Assembly: GCF_021560175.1 (NCBI RefSeq)
Contig: NZ_CP091110.1
Span: 2,284,001 to 2,348,000 of the forward strand
DNA from: Neobacillus drentensis
GTDB taxonomy: Bacteria > Bacillota > Bacilli > Bacillales > Cytobacillaceae
Direction of reading: 5' to 3'
Length of the DNA stretch: 64,000 nt
The position numbers were made by a program, and so were the translations under genes. Shown here piece after piece: positions 18,838-27,045 of this stretch; positions within the stretch are counted from its first letter, which is position 1; each line of letters begins with the position of its first letter. Below the pieces are notes generated by a model. That model saw nothing but the letters and a program-made list of their open reading frames with translations, had not been told where the DNA came from and ran no database searches.

Positions 18838-18876
18838 TTTACAAAACCTTTACATGTAATTAAAACTGAATTAATA
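18838..18876 (+). promoter_or_regulatory. Four-repeat Pho box upstream of pstS
   Basis: TTTACA (18838), TTTACA (18849), TTAAAA (18860) and TTAATA (18871) stand at exact 11-base steps. This is the established Bacillus PhoP-binding arrangement. A TATATT or TAAACC element 10-15 bases further may be the -10; its spacing from the last repeat is short, as in PhoP-activated promoters. Confidence 0.8.
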
Positions 18877-18956
18877 CTTATGGTCTATATTAAACCTTGT
18901 AAGGAAAACAAATAGATTCATAAATTGATATGAATCACTAGGGGGAAATAAAGCAA

Positions 18957-19886
18957 ATGAAACGTTTGAAAAATCTTAGCCTACTTACAATTTTCGCAGC
19001 AGTAATGGTTTTCATGGCTGCATGTGGAGGCGGAACATCTACAGACAAATCAGCAAGTAGCACCGACAAATCAACAACTAAAACTGAGGAAAAGAAAGAA
19101 CTTTCAGGTTCATTATCTGTTTCTGGTTCATCGGCAATGCAGCCTTTAGTAGCAGCAGCGGCTGAAGAATTCATGGCGGCAAATCCTAAAGTTGATATAC
19201 AAGTACAAGCTGGTGGATCTGGTACAGGCTTATCACAAGTTGCTGAAGGATCCGTTCAAATTGGTAACTCTGACGTATTTGCTGAAGAAAAAGAAGGCAT
19301 CCCTGCGGATCAACTAGTGGATCATAAAGTAGCAGTAGTAGGTATGACAGCAGCTATTAACCCTAAAGTAGGGATTAAAGATATTAAAAAAGACGATTTA
19401 ATCAAAGTATTCACTGGTAAAATCACTAACTGGAAAGAACTTGGCGGAAAAGATCAAAAAATCGTTCTTGTAAACCGTCCTGACTCTTCAGGTACACGTG
19501 CCGTATTCAATAAGTTTGCTCTTGATGGCGCAACACCTGCTGAAGGTATTACAGAAGATTCATCTAACACCGTTAAAAAGATTATTAATGAAACAGATGG
19601 CGCCATTGGTTACCTTGCATTCTCATACTTTACTGATAAATCTGTAACACCTCTTTCCATTGATGGTGTTGAACCAACTGCCGAAAATGTACAAACTGGT
19701 AAATTCCCTGTATGGGCATATGAGCATTCCTATACAAAGGGTGAAGCTACTGATCTTGCTAAAGCATTCCTAGATTATATGATGTCAGAAGATATCCAAA
19801 ACAAGCTATTACAAGATCAAGGATACCTTCCTGTAACAAAAATGGAAGTAGAACGTGATGCTAAGGGAAATCAATCAAATAAATAA
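18957..19886 (+). CDS. pstS: Phosphate-binding lipoprotein PstS
   Basis: Solute-binding protein of the high-affinity phosphate importer, anchored to the outer face of the membrane. The lipobox FMAAC places the lipidated cysteine at C23 and is followed by a Ser/Thr/Lys linker. Phosphate-binding motifs are clear: SGSSAMQPL, GGSGTGLSQVAEG, and NRPDSSGTRAVFNKF. The length (309) is normal. A consensus Pho box precedes it and a strong terminator follows at once, so it is monocistronic; the usual pstC, pstA and pstB genes are absent here. It must therefore serve a transporter encoded elsewhere, or act as an extra scavenging receptor. Confidence 0.93.
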   Translation: MKRLKNLSLLTIFAAVMVFMAACGGGTSTDKSASSTDKSTTKTEEKKELSGSLSVSGSSAMQPLVAAAAEEFMAANPKVDIQVQAGGSGTGLSQVAEGSVQIGNSDVFAEEKEGIPADQLVDHKVAVVGMTAAINPKVGIKDIKKDDLIKVFTGKITNWKELGGKDQKIVLVNRPDSSGTRAVFNKFALDGATPAEGITEDSSNTVKKIINETDGAIGYLAFSYFTDKSVTPLSIDGVEPTAENVQTGKFPVWAYEHSYTKGEATDLAKAFLDYMMSEDIQNKLLQDQGYLPVTKMEVERDAKGNQSNK

Positions 19887-19899
19887 GATTTATTATCCT

Positions 19900-19936
19900 A
19901 AAAAAGGTAAATGCAGAAAATGCATTTACCTTTTTT
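19900..19936. terminator. Bidirectional terminator after pstS
   Basis: A 16-bp stem, AAAAAAGGTAAATGCA (19900-19915) with TGCATTTACCTTTTTT (19921-19936), and a 5-base loop. T-runs occur in both reading directions. It separates pstS from the convergent IclR gene. Confidence 0.92.
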
Positions 19937-19950
19937 GTTTGTAAAGATGT

Positions 19951-20688
19951 TTATTGTCTTCTTCCAAGCTTCGCTGAGATACGTATACCATATTGTATTA
20001 CTTGTTCAATTAGATAGCGCTGCTTTTCTTCTGATAAATTGAAGTTAACATAACCGATGCTGACCGCTCCGATTATTTCGTTTGAGTGATTAAAGATGGG
20101 GGCTGCAACTGAGGAGGTGCCTTTGGTTCTTTCCTCATGGCTTTCCCCATATCCTTGCTTTCGAATGGACTCTAGCTGCTGTAAGAATGATTCTGTATCT
20201 TCTTTCGAAACTAATTGATTTACAATCGATAAGGCTTCGGTCTTTGGCATATTAGCTAACATTACCTTATTGGCAGCACCAATATTCAGCGGGATACGGA
20301 TTCCTAGTTGGTCATAAATTCGGATGGGGTTATGCGGGCAGTCAATCCGCTCCATCACTAAGGACTCGAAGCCTATTGGTTTGCTAAAATAAACACACTC
20401 CTCTACCTCTTGCATTAATTTCTCCATTTCGGGACGAATCAGCCCGACAAAATCATAAGTGTCATACATCTTTAAGCCATACTCTAACCAGGTATTGCCC
20501 ATTGAATAGAGTTTTAGGTCCGGATCTTGCTGAACAAGTCCGTGTTTAATCATGGATTGTAATAGACGATGCATGGTACTGACCGGCAGTTCACATTCCT
20601 TTGATAAATCTGTTATAGAATACCATCTTTTTATATCGCTATCATTTAGTACTTTAATTACGTGCATGGCTCGGTCAATTGTTTGCAT
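19951..20688 (-). CDS. IclR family transcriptional regulator
   Basis: A 245-residue regulator with an N-terminal winged helix (about 1-75: YSITDLSKECELPVSTMHRLLQSM) and a C-terminal GAF-like effector domain of the IclR type (about 90-245, with GAANKVMLANMP and GTSSVAAPIFN). The ATG at 20688 follows AGGAG at 8 bases; an upstream in-frame start at 20706 lacks a site. It is divergent from the guanidino-hydrolase operon, and a palindrome overlapping that operon's promoter is its probable operator. It likely senses an intermediate of that pathway; the effector is not known. Confidence 0.88.
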   Translation of the reverse strand: MQTIDRAMHVIKVLNDSDIKRWYSITDLSKECELPVSTMHRLLQSMIKHGLVQQDPDLKLYSMGNTWLEYGLKMYDTYDFVGLIRPEMEKLMQEVEECVYFSKPIGFESLVMERIDCPHNPIRIYDQLGIRIPLNIGAANKVMLANMPKTEALSIVNQLVSKEDTESFLQQLESIRKQGYGESHEERTKGTSSVAAPIFNHSNEIIGAVSIGYVNFNLSEEKQRYLIEQVIQYGIRISAKLGRRQ

Positions 20689-20751
20689 GAGGCCAACTCC
20701 TATCAACTATCTTTATTCTTTTTATAAAATAATCTGTAAATTCAAAATATA

Positions 20752-20802
20752 TTGACATGTAACTTTACCTACTATAATATCATATTATAGAATTCCATTC
20801 TA
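20752..20802 (+). promoter_or_regulatory. Promoter with IclR-type operator
   Basis: TTGACA (20752-20757) and TATAAT (20773-20778) are perfect sigma-A hexamers with a short 15-base spacer. Just downstream, TAGAAT-TCC-ATTCTA (20788-20802) is a 15-bp palindrome resembling IclR-family operators. An IclR protein bound there would block transcription of the 20847-25652 operon. Confidence 0.65.
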
Positions 20803-20846
20803 AGAAAATATTTTCCACTATGCGGAAAACGGGAGGAGAGGTTGAT

Positions 20847-21713
20847 TTGGTTTCTTCCATGTATAAAAAGTTAACTAAAGTTATTCTGAAACATCCCAAG
20901 GATGCTTTTATCAGTCAAGAACATTTGAGTAATGCCTGGAAAAATTTCAATTACATCCAAGAACCAGATTACATAAAGGCGCATCAAGAATTTGACCAGT
21001 TTCTTGCCATTATGAAAGAACATGTAGCTGAAATAGAGTTTTTACCAGCTACAGAAACAGTAGGATTAGATTCTCTTTACGCCCATGACCCTGTTAAATT
21101 CACCAAAAAGGGAGCCATCATTTTAAAATCAGGGAAAAGGCTGCGTCAGCCGGAAGCACAAGCTTATAAACATTTTTTACAAGAAAAGAACATTCCGATC
21201 CTAGGAGAACTTACTGGTGAGGCGGTAGCTGATGGAGGAGACTTAGTATGGCTCGACGATCGTACGTTGTTAATTGGCCGAGGATATCGTACCAATGATG
21301 AAGCCATCCGCCAAATTCAAGAAATCACAAAAGATTTGGTGGATGAATGCATAATTGTTCAGTTGCCGCATCATCAAGGAGAAGAGGAATGTCTTCATCT
21401 TATGTCGTTCATCAGTATCGTAGATGAAAATCTAGCAGTGGTTTATTCAAAGTTAATGCCTGTCTTTCTAAGACAGCTACTTATCAAACGAGGCTTTGAT
21501 TTAATAGAGGTACCCGATGACGAATACGATCGGCTTGGCTGTAATGTACTTGCTTTAGCTCCAAGAGTGTGCGTAATCGTCAGTGGAAACCCATATACAA
21601 AGCAACAATTAATTGAGGCAGGGGCAGTTGTTCATGAATATGACGGAAATGAAATCTCGTATTTAGGGACGGGGGGGCCGACATGTCTTTCATGTCCAGT
21701 TGTTCGTGAATAA
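20847..21713 (+). CDS. Arginine-deiminase-like guanidino-group hydrolase
   Basis: Member of the amidinotransferase/arginine deiminase superfamily (288 residues). The superfamily active site is visible: DGGD (129-132), the catalytic histidine H184 in ECLHLMS, and the nucleophile C280 in GGPTCLSCP. It should cleave a guanidinium group of arginine or a substituted arginine to give citrulline or a related ureido product. The start is placed at TTG 20847 because GGAGGAG lies 7 bases upstream; the ATG at 20820 would include that site inside the gene. It is the first gene of an operon with a second, different hydrolase, a permease and a RocB-like protein. Confidence 0.8.
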   Translation: MVSSMYKKLTKVILKHPKDAFISQEHLSNAWKNFNYIQEPDYIKAHQEFDQFLAIMKEHVAEIEFLPATETVGLDSLYAHDPVKFTKKGAIILKSGKRLRQPEAQAYKHFLQEKNIPILGELTGEAVADGGDLVWLDDRTLLIGRGYRTNDEAIRQIQEITKDLVDECIIVQLPHHQGEEECLHLMSFISIVDENLAVVYSKLMPVFLRQLLIKRGFDLIEVPDDEYDRLGCNVLALAPRVCVIVSGNPYTKQQLIEAGAVVHEYDGNEISYLGTGGPTCLSCPVVRE

Positions 21714-21732
21714 AAATAGAGGAGGACGAAAC

Positions 21733-22494
21733 ATGTTTAAACATACAATTGTAAAAATACCAGGTGAAAGTTATGTAAATGGTTTAACCACTTCCGATCT
21801 GGGAAGACCAGAACTGGCACAAGCTTTAGAACAGCATAAAGCCTATATTCGTGCTTTAGAAAAATGTGGGACGGAGGTGACGGTTTTACCGAGTACGATT
21901 GAATTTCCAGATTCCACTTTTGTCGAGGATACAGCGGTACTGACTCCGCGATTTGCTGTTATTTCCAACCCAGGAGCCATATCACGGAATGGAGAAATCC
22001 GTGATATGGAACCTGTTATTAAGTCTTTCTATGAAACTATTTATTATATTAAAGCTCCTGGGACTCTTGATGGAGGAGATATTTTACAAATAGAAGATCA
22101 TTTCTATATTGGTGTCTCTGTGAGAACAAATGTAGAAGGAGCCAGACAATTAAAACAAATTTTCGAATCCGAGGGTTATAAAGCGACGATTATTTATTTG
22201 GAGAAATTTTTTCATCTAAAGACAGGGATCGCCTATTTAGGGGACCAAACCATTGTTGTTGCTGGAGAATTTATAGACCACCCTGACTTCAGCTCTTTTA
22301 AAAAAATTATTGTTCCACCTGAAGAGGAATATGCGGCCAATTGTATCCGGGTCAATGACTATGTCATTATTCCTGCTGGCAACCCGGTAACGAAACAAAG
22401 AATTAATGAAGCCGGCTATCCAACCATTGAACTCGACATGTCTGAGTTTCGAAAGTTGGATGGCGGATTAAGCTGTTTGTCACTGCGTTTTTAG
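21733..22494 (+). CDS. DDAH-like dimethylarginine dimethylaminohydrolase
   Basis: A 253-residue enzyme of the same superfamily but closer to N-omega,N-omega-dimethylarginine dimethylaminohydrolase. Substrate and catalytic elements are FPDSTFVEDTA (D60, E65, D66), DGGD (113-116), H161 in FHLKTG, and nucleophile C248 in GGLSCLSLRF at the very C-terminus. DDAH yields citrulline and dimethylamine. The ATG at 21733 follows AGGAGGACGAAAC; the longer frame from 21700 would overlap the previous gene. Pairing with the ADI-like gene suggests two steps or two substrates in one pathway. Plain arginine deimination cannot be excluded. Confidence 0.83.
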   Translation: MFKHTIVKIPGESYVNGLTTSDLGRPELAQALEQHKAYIRALEKCGTEVTVLPSTIEFPDSTFVEDTAVLTPRFAVISNPGAISRNGEIRDMEPVIKSFYETIYYIKAPGTLDGGDILQIEDHFYIGVSVRTNVEGARQLKQIFESEGYKATIIYLEKFFHLKTGIAYLGDQTIVVAGEFIDHPDFSSFKKIIVPPEEEYAANCIRVNDYVIIPAGNPVTKQRINEAGYPTIELDMSEFRKLDGGLSCLSLRF

Positions 22495-22527
22495 TAGACT
22501 GCATTTTCAAGAGGGGTGGGAGAGCGG

Positions 22528-23958
22528 ATGGGTAATCAAGGGGTTCAGCAGGAACAATTAAATCGGTCAATGAAACGCCGTCATTTGTTTATGCTTTCAT
22601 TAGGGGGAGTCATCGGAACGGGGTTGTTTTTGAATGCTGGTTATACGATTAATCAAGCAGGAGCAGGCGGTGCCTTAATTGGGTATATTTTCGGCGGCAT
22701 CATTTTGTATCTTGTTATGGTCTGTTTAGGGGAGCTTGCTGTCTATATGCCTGTTACCGGTTCCTTTCAAACGTATGCCAGTAAATTTATTAATCCATCG
22801 GCGGGCTTTTCGCTGGGTTGGATGTATTTTATTGGGTCTGCGACTACGGCAGGGGTAGAATTCACCGCAGCCGGAATCATTATGAAGCGATGGTTTCCGG
22901 ATGTATCTGTTTGGGTTTGGTGTGCTGTATTTATTCTCCTGTTGTTTTTATTAAATGCCTTAACAACAAGAGGATTCGCTGAAGCTGAATATTGGTTTTC
23001 GGGAATTAAAGTGGTAGCCGTGATCTTTTTTATTATCATTGGTGTTGGGGCAATAATTGGCATTATTCCTTTAGAGGATCGGCCAGCTCCTTTATTGCAA
23101 AATTTGGCCCCAACTAGTTTATTCCCGGCTGGGATTGCCATTCTGTTTGTAACGATGATGAATGTGATCTTTTCGTATCAAGGATCTGAATTGATTGGCA
23201 TTGCAGCGGGTGAGAGCGAAGAACCTCAAAAGAATATACCTCGTGCCATTCGCAACGTGTTGTTTAGAATTATTGTCTTTTATCTTGCCTCCATTATTAT
23301 CTTATCGGCCATTTTTCCAACGAAGGAGCTTGGATTATTGGAAAGCCCATTCGTGACCTTAATGGACCTGGCTGGAATTCCTTTTGCACCAGATATCATG
23401 AACTTTGTGATCCTGACAGCCATTTTATCAGTTGGGAATTCATGTATCTATGCATCCACTAGACTCCTGTGGGCGATGTCCCATGATGGGATGGCCCCAA
23501 AAGTGTTTGGTAAATTATCCAAACGAAAGGTCCCGTTTACAGCCCTCGTCTTTACCATGATTTTTTCATTACTATCTTTGTTAACTAGCGTGCTTGCTGC
23601 TGATACAGTTTTTGTATTATTGATGTCCATTGCAGGAATATCGGTAACTATCTCATGGATCGGGATTGCCCTCTCTCAATTCATGTTTCGCCGTAAATAC
23701 CTGCAGCAGGGTGGGAAATTAGAGGACTTACAGTATAGAGTTCCCTTCTACCCGTTAATCCCCCTCATTTGCATTGTATGTTGTGTTTCAATCTTAATAT
23801 TCTTAGCATTTGATCCAACCCAATTAATAGGACTCCTCATCGGATTAGGATTCCTGCTGATTTGCTACCTATCCTTCTATTTCAAAAATAGAGTGTCAGG
23901 CACCACAAATGTACAAAGTCCATCACAGGTGGACAGTGATTTTTCACAAAAACATTAA
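22528..23958 (+). CDS. Amino-acid permease, AAT/APC family
   Basis: Inner-membrane proton symporter of about 476 residues and 12 hydrophobic segments. The family signature MLSLGGVIGTGLFLNAGY is at TM1, and GELAVYMPVTGSF and SYQGSELIGIAAGESE, typical of the RocE/LysP/GabP group, follow. RocE-type members import arginine and ornithine. The ATG at 22528 is preceded by GGGAGAG; a GTG at 22516 is an alternative. It lies between the two guanidino hydrolases and a RocB-like gene, so its substrate is probably arginine or a substituted arginine (inference). Confidence 0.87.
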   Translation: MGNQGVQQEQLNRSMKRRHLFMLSLGGVIGTGLFLNAGYTINQAGAGGALIGYIFGGIILYLVMVCLGELAVYMPVTGSFQTYASKFINPSAGFSLGWMYFIGSATTAGVEFTAAGIIMKRWFPDVSVWVWCAVFILLLFLLNALTTRGFAEAEYWFSGIKVVAVIFFIIIGVGAIIGIIPLEDRPAPLLQNLAPTSLFPAGIAILFVTMMNVIFSYQGSELIGIAAGESEEPQKNIPRAIRNVLFRIIVFYLASIIILSAIFPTKELGLLESPFVTLMDLAGIPFAPDIMNFVILTAILSVGNSCIYASTRLLWAMSHDGMAPKVFGKLSKRKVPFTALVFTMIFSLLSLLTSVLAADTVFVLLMSIAGISVTISWIGIALSQFMFRRKYLQQGGKLEDLQYRVPFYPLIPLICIVCCVSILIFLAFDPTQLIGLLIGLGFLLICYLSFYFKNRVSGTTNVQSPSQVDSDFSQKH

Positions 23959-23966
23959 GTTTAACT

Positions 23967-23980
23967 ATTACTATAGTAAT
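23967..23980. promoter_or_regulatory. Perfect 14-bp palindrome
   Basis: ATTACTATAGTAAT between the permease stop and the RocB-like start. It may be a small operator or a processing hairpin. No T-run follows that would make it a terminator. Confidence 0.3.
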
Positions 23981-24017
23981 TATTATTTTGCGAATTAATT
24001 TCAAAGGAGTAACGAAC

Positions 24018-25652
24018 ATGGAGCAGCTTAGGTGGGGAACACCGGAAGCATTAAGAGGATTGTTGTGTGAACTAGTGAGTTGGCATAGTATGACCTTAAC
24101 GGAGGGTGAACGTGAATTTCCCGGTAAGGTTCTGGGGAAGTTGAAAGAACTCCAATATTTTCGCGACAATCCACTTAACCTGAAACTGAATGAAGTTGAT
24201 TTGGGTCGTCGTTTTTTAACCGCATTATATAGTCATAAGGAAGTAAAGGACACAATTGTCTTAATAAGTCATTTTGATACAGTAAACACGGAAGAATATG
24301 GAGACCTTGAGCCATTTGCCTATCAACCTGAAACTTTGACAAAATTCCTTTTCGATAGAATGGATGAATTAAACGGAGACGCACAGGTTGATCTTTTATC
24401 GGGGCAATATTTATTTGGCCGCGGGACCATGGACATGAAAATGGGCCTCGCGATGCACATGGGGTTACTAGAAAAAGCAGCGGTTGAAAAATGGCCGATT
24501 AATCTCTTGTTACTTACCGTTCCTGATGAGGAGGTTAATTCATCAGGCATGCGAGCGGCTGTGACCAAACTATTAGAACTAAAAGAAGAACATCAACTCG
24601 ACTATAAGTTATTCTTAAATGGAGAGCCTGTCTTTACTCAAGAACCTGGGGACAGAAGTTTTTATGTTTATTCTGGTTCCATCGGAAAAATTATGCCTTC
24701 CGCACTTTTTTATGGGAAAGAAACCCATGTAGGTGAACCGCTTAGCGGTATTACCGCACCCTATATTGCCTCATTTTTAACACAGCGGATGGAGTGGAAT
24801 ATGAACCTGCAGGAAAATGTGATGGGAGAAACCACACCGCTCCCCGTAACACTTCAGCAAAAGGATTTACGATTGGAATACTCCGTTCAAACTCCATATC
24901 GATCAGCAGCCTTGTATAACGTTTTTTTAATGAAACGGACTGCAGAAGAAATTATGGAGATATTTGAAAAAATTGCTCAAGATGCTGCGAGAGCTTGCAA
25001 TCAATCTTATAAAGAGGTTTGTCTTAAGCAATCCGCCACACCAATTGGTGAAGTCCGGGTTTTGCGTTTTGAAGATTTACAAATGCATGCGATTCGAAAA
25101 TTTGGTCTGGAACTAGTCGAAAAAGTGAAGGACGAGGTTCAAGCTAATTCCAATTGGGATGACCGTGAAAAATCTTTAAGAATTGCCGACAGTCTAATGA
25201 TTGAGTGCCAAGAACTTGCTCCGGCGATCGTGTTAATTTATGCACCGCCATTTTATCCAGCAGTCAATTCTTCTCACGACCATCTTGTGAAAAAGTGTGT
25301 TCAATATGTTAGGGAAGAAGGATGGAAGAAATTTGCTTTACCTGTCAAACAAGTACATTATTTCAATGGAATCAGCGACTTAAGTTATCTAAACTATCAA
25401 GATGAAGGAAAAGGCTGGACTGCCTTTAAAACAAATACGCCTGTGTGGGGGAGCAGCTATACCATTCCTTTCGATGCAATGGTCCAACTCCAAGCTCCTG
25501 TCTTAAATATCGGTCCGTTTGGAAAAGATGCCCATAAACGCACGGAGCGACTACACATGAAAAATGCCTTTGAAGAGGTTCCACTCCTTGTTGAAGGCAT
25601 GATCAAAATGATTGCCGCTAGTAGGTGCCAGATACCGAGTAATTCAAACTAA
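24018..25652 (+). CDS. rocB: RocB-like M20-family hydrolase
   Basis: A 544-residue protein resembling RocB, the arginine-utilisation protein of Bacillus, a member of the M20 zinc peptidase/deacylase clan. Metal-site motifs are seen: ISHFDTVNTEEYGDL, then GRGTMDMKMGLAMH, and a PDEEVNSSGM acidic stretch. RocB is required for arginine use but its reaction is not settled. The ATG at 24018 has AAAGGAG 8 bases upstream; the frame extends to 23988 without a site. It is the last gene of the operon and is followed by a terminator. Its position next to the two guanidino hydrolases supports a role in processing ureido or acyl intermediates. Confidence 0.85.
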   Translation: MEQLRWGTPEALRGLLCELVSWHSMTLTEGEREFPGKVLGKLKELQYFRDNPLNLKLNEVDLGRRFLTALYSHKEVKDTIVLISHFDTVNTEEYGDLEPFAYQPETLTKFLFDRMDELNGDAQVDLLSGQYLFGRGTMDMKMGLAMHMGLLEKAAVEKWPINLLLLTVPDEEVNSSGMRAAVTKLLELKEEHQLDYKLFLNGEPVFTQEPGDRSFYVYSGSIGKIMPSALFYGKETHVGEPLSGITAPYIASFLTQRMEWNMNLQENVMGETTPLPVTLQQKDLRLEYSVQTPYRSAALYNVFLMKRTAEEIMEIFEKIAQDAARACNQSYKEVCLKQSATPIGEVRVLRFEDLQMHAIRKFGLELVEKVKDEVQANSNWDDREKSLRIADSLMIECQELAPAIVLIYAPPFYPAVNSSHDHLVKKCVQYVREEGWKKFALPVKQVHYFNGISDLSYLNYQDEGKGWTAFKTNTPVWGSSYTIPFDAMVQLQAPVLNIGPFGKDAHKRTERLHMKNAFEEVPLLVEGMIKMIAASRCQIPSNSN

Positions 25653-25656
25653 ATGG

Positions 25657-25681
25657 AAATGCCCCCAGTTTGGGGGCATTT
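25657..25681. terminator. Terminator after the arginine-type operon
   Basis: AAATGCCCCC (25657-25666) pairs with GGGGGCATTT (25672-25681), a GC-rich 10-bp stem with a small loop, then TTTCG. It ends the 20847-25652 operon. Confidence 0.9.
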
Positions 25682-25777
25682 TTCGTGTGTAATAAAACAA
25701 TAGTACGATAGTTTCTACAACCTACTTAAAATGTAAAATAGTATTCTAAAATATAAAAATAATACGGAGAGAATACA

Positions 25778-26425
25778 TTATTTGTATGTACTCAAGCCAT
25801 ACTGTATGGCCCCCATATACCCATGCTTTGCTGATTCAATGATTAATTCATAAGCTTCTTCAAACCTTAACTGATTTTCAAGCAATACGGCGAGATTTAA
25901 CATAGATGGTGGAGACCCTAAACGAATGGCATGCTTATAGTAGCTTTCTGCTTTTTTATAATCTGGTAAAATATCAGAATAGCCGAACTGATAGATTTTA
26001 CCTAATGCATTTAATGCCTCAATTTCCCCCTGGGTTGCAGCCGTATTTAGGGACTGTAAAGCCTGATTAATATCCAGGGCAACCCCTAAGCCTTTAAGAT
26101 ACATCATCCCTTGATAATAAAGAGCACCTGTATGCCCTAGAACAGCAGCATCAGAAAAATACTCAAATGCCCTTAGGTAGTCTTTAGTAATACCTAACTG
26201 GTCACTTCCAAAATAATGATGTTTCCCCATTTCAAACTCTGCAGCTGGAAATCCTTTATGGAGCATTTGAGCAAGAAGATCGAATGCTTCCAGGAAGCTT
26301 TCAGTTTCATAGAATCGTTTGTATTCTTTAAAGAGATCTTCTGGAGTAAGGTTTTCTGACCGAATTTGATCAGTATTGAGCATTTTATTAAAGTCATTAT
26401 TAATGTTAGATTCATTAAATTTCAA
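25778..26425 (-). CDS. Sel1-repeat (TPR-like) protein
   Basis: A 215-residue cytoplasmic helical repeat protein. From about residue 45 on, four to five Sel1-like repeats can be traced by their A-x-LG-x3Y patterns (AAEFEMGKHHYFGS, GALYYQGMMYLKGLGV, EALNALGKIYQFGYS, PPSMLNLAVLLENQ). Such proteins are protein-protein adaptors; none of the neighbours identifies a partner. The ATG is preceded by TAGGAGGG. It stands alone, convergent with the rocB operon. Confidence 0.8.
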   Translation of the reverse strand: MKFNESNINNDFNKMLNTDQIRSENLTPEDLFKEYKRFYETESFLEAFDLLAQMLHKGFPAAEFEMGKHHYFGSDQLGITKDYLRAFEYFSDAAVLGHTGALYYQGMMYLKGLGVALDINQALQSLNTAATQGEIEALNALGKIYQFGYSDILPDYKKAESYYKHAIRLGSPPSMLNLAVLLENQLRFEEAYELIIESAKHGYMGAIQYGLSTYK

Positions 26426-26667
26426 ATTAATCCCTCCTAATACTTCTTGTTAAAATGAGAATGTGGCCGCGAGTAAAGAAAATTAAACCACTAGAGATTG
26501 GTTTTTTATAGGAGAACCTATTTGTTTCAAGAGATCGTAGGTTAATAAGTAAAATTAGGACGGATAAATGAACATCCCTTGCATTCTTTATAAGAGAATC
26601 ATCAAGGGATGCCTAATTAACTTGAATAAAATGCTGACTTCCATTTACCTGTTATTCTCAAAAATAG

Positions 26668-26871
26668 CTAGATAAGGACTGTTTCTCTTTTTTCTTGTTG
26701 AATTTCTTTTTCAACAAGTTCCCACCAACGGTTAAAATGTGCCGATTGTAAATCATCAACTGAAGAACTAGGTTTCATATCCATTCCTAATTTACCGATA
26801 CCCAACGAATGCCCACCACCATTATAGTTAGTACAAATTCGGAAAATATCGTTATAATCAGCAAATGACAT
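26668..26871 (-). CDS. Small protein of unknown function
   Basis: A 67-residue soluble protein with a strong GGGAGGT site 7 bases before its ATG. It has a Gly-rich middle (NYNGGGHSLGIGKLGMDM) and an acidic/aromatic helix (SAHFNRWWELVEKEIQQE). No family was recognised and no membrane segment or signal is present. It lies alone between the Sel1 gene and the thiolase gene. The quality of the ribosome-binding site is the main argument that it is real. Confidence 0.65.
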   Translation of the reverse strand: MSFADYNDIFRICTNYNGGGHSLGIGKLGMDMKPSSSVDDLQSAHFNRWWELVEKEIQQEKRETVLI

Positions 26872-27045
26872 GATCAGGACCTCCCTTCTGAATAATTAAG
26901 GGAAGAGAAGAAGATTTCTTTTTCCCTTTAAGCCAATTATAAGACCAATCATGCACGACGAATAATCGAATCGTGAATTTATTTTGAATCTTATAATAAT
27001 TCAGAAGAGGATTGTTCTGTTGTCCTTCTTAAGATTTTATGGAGT

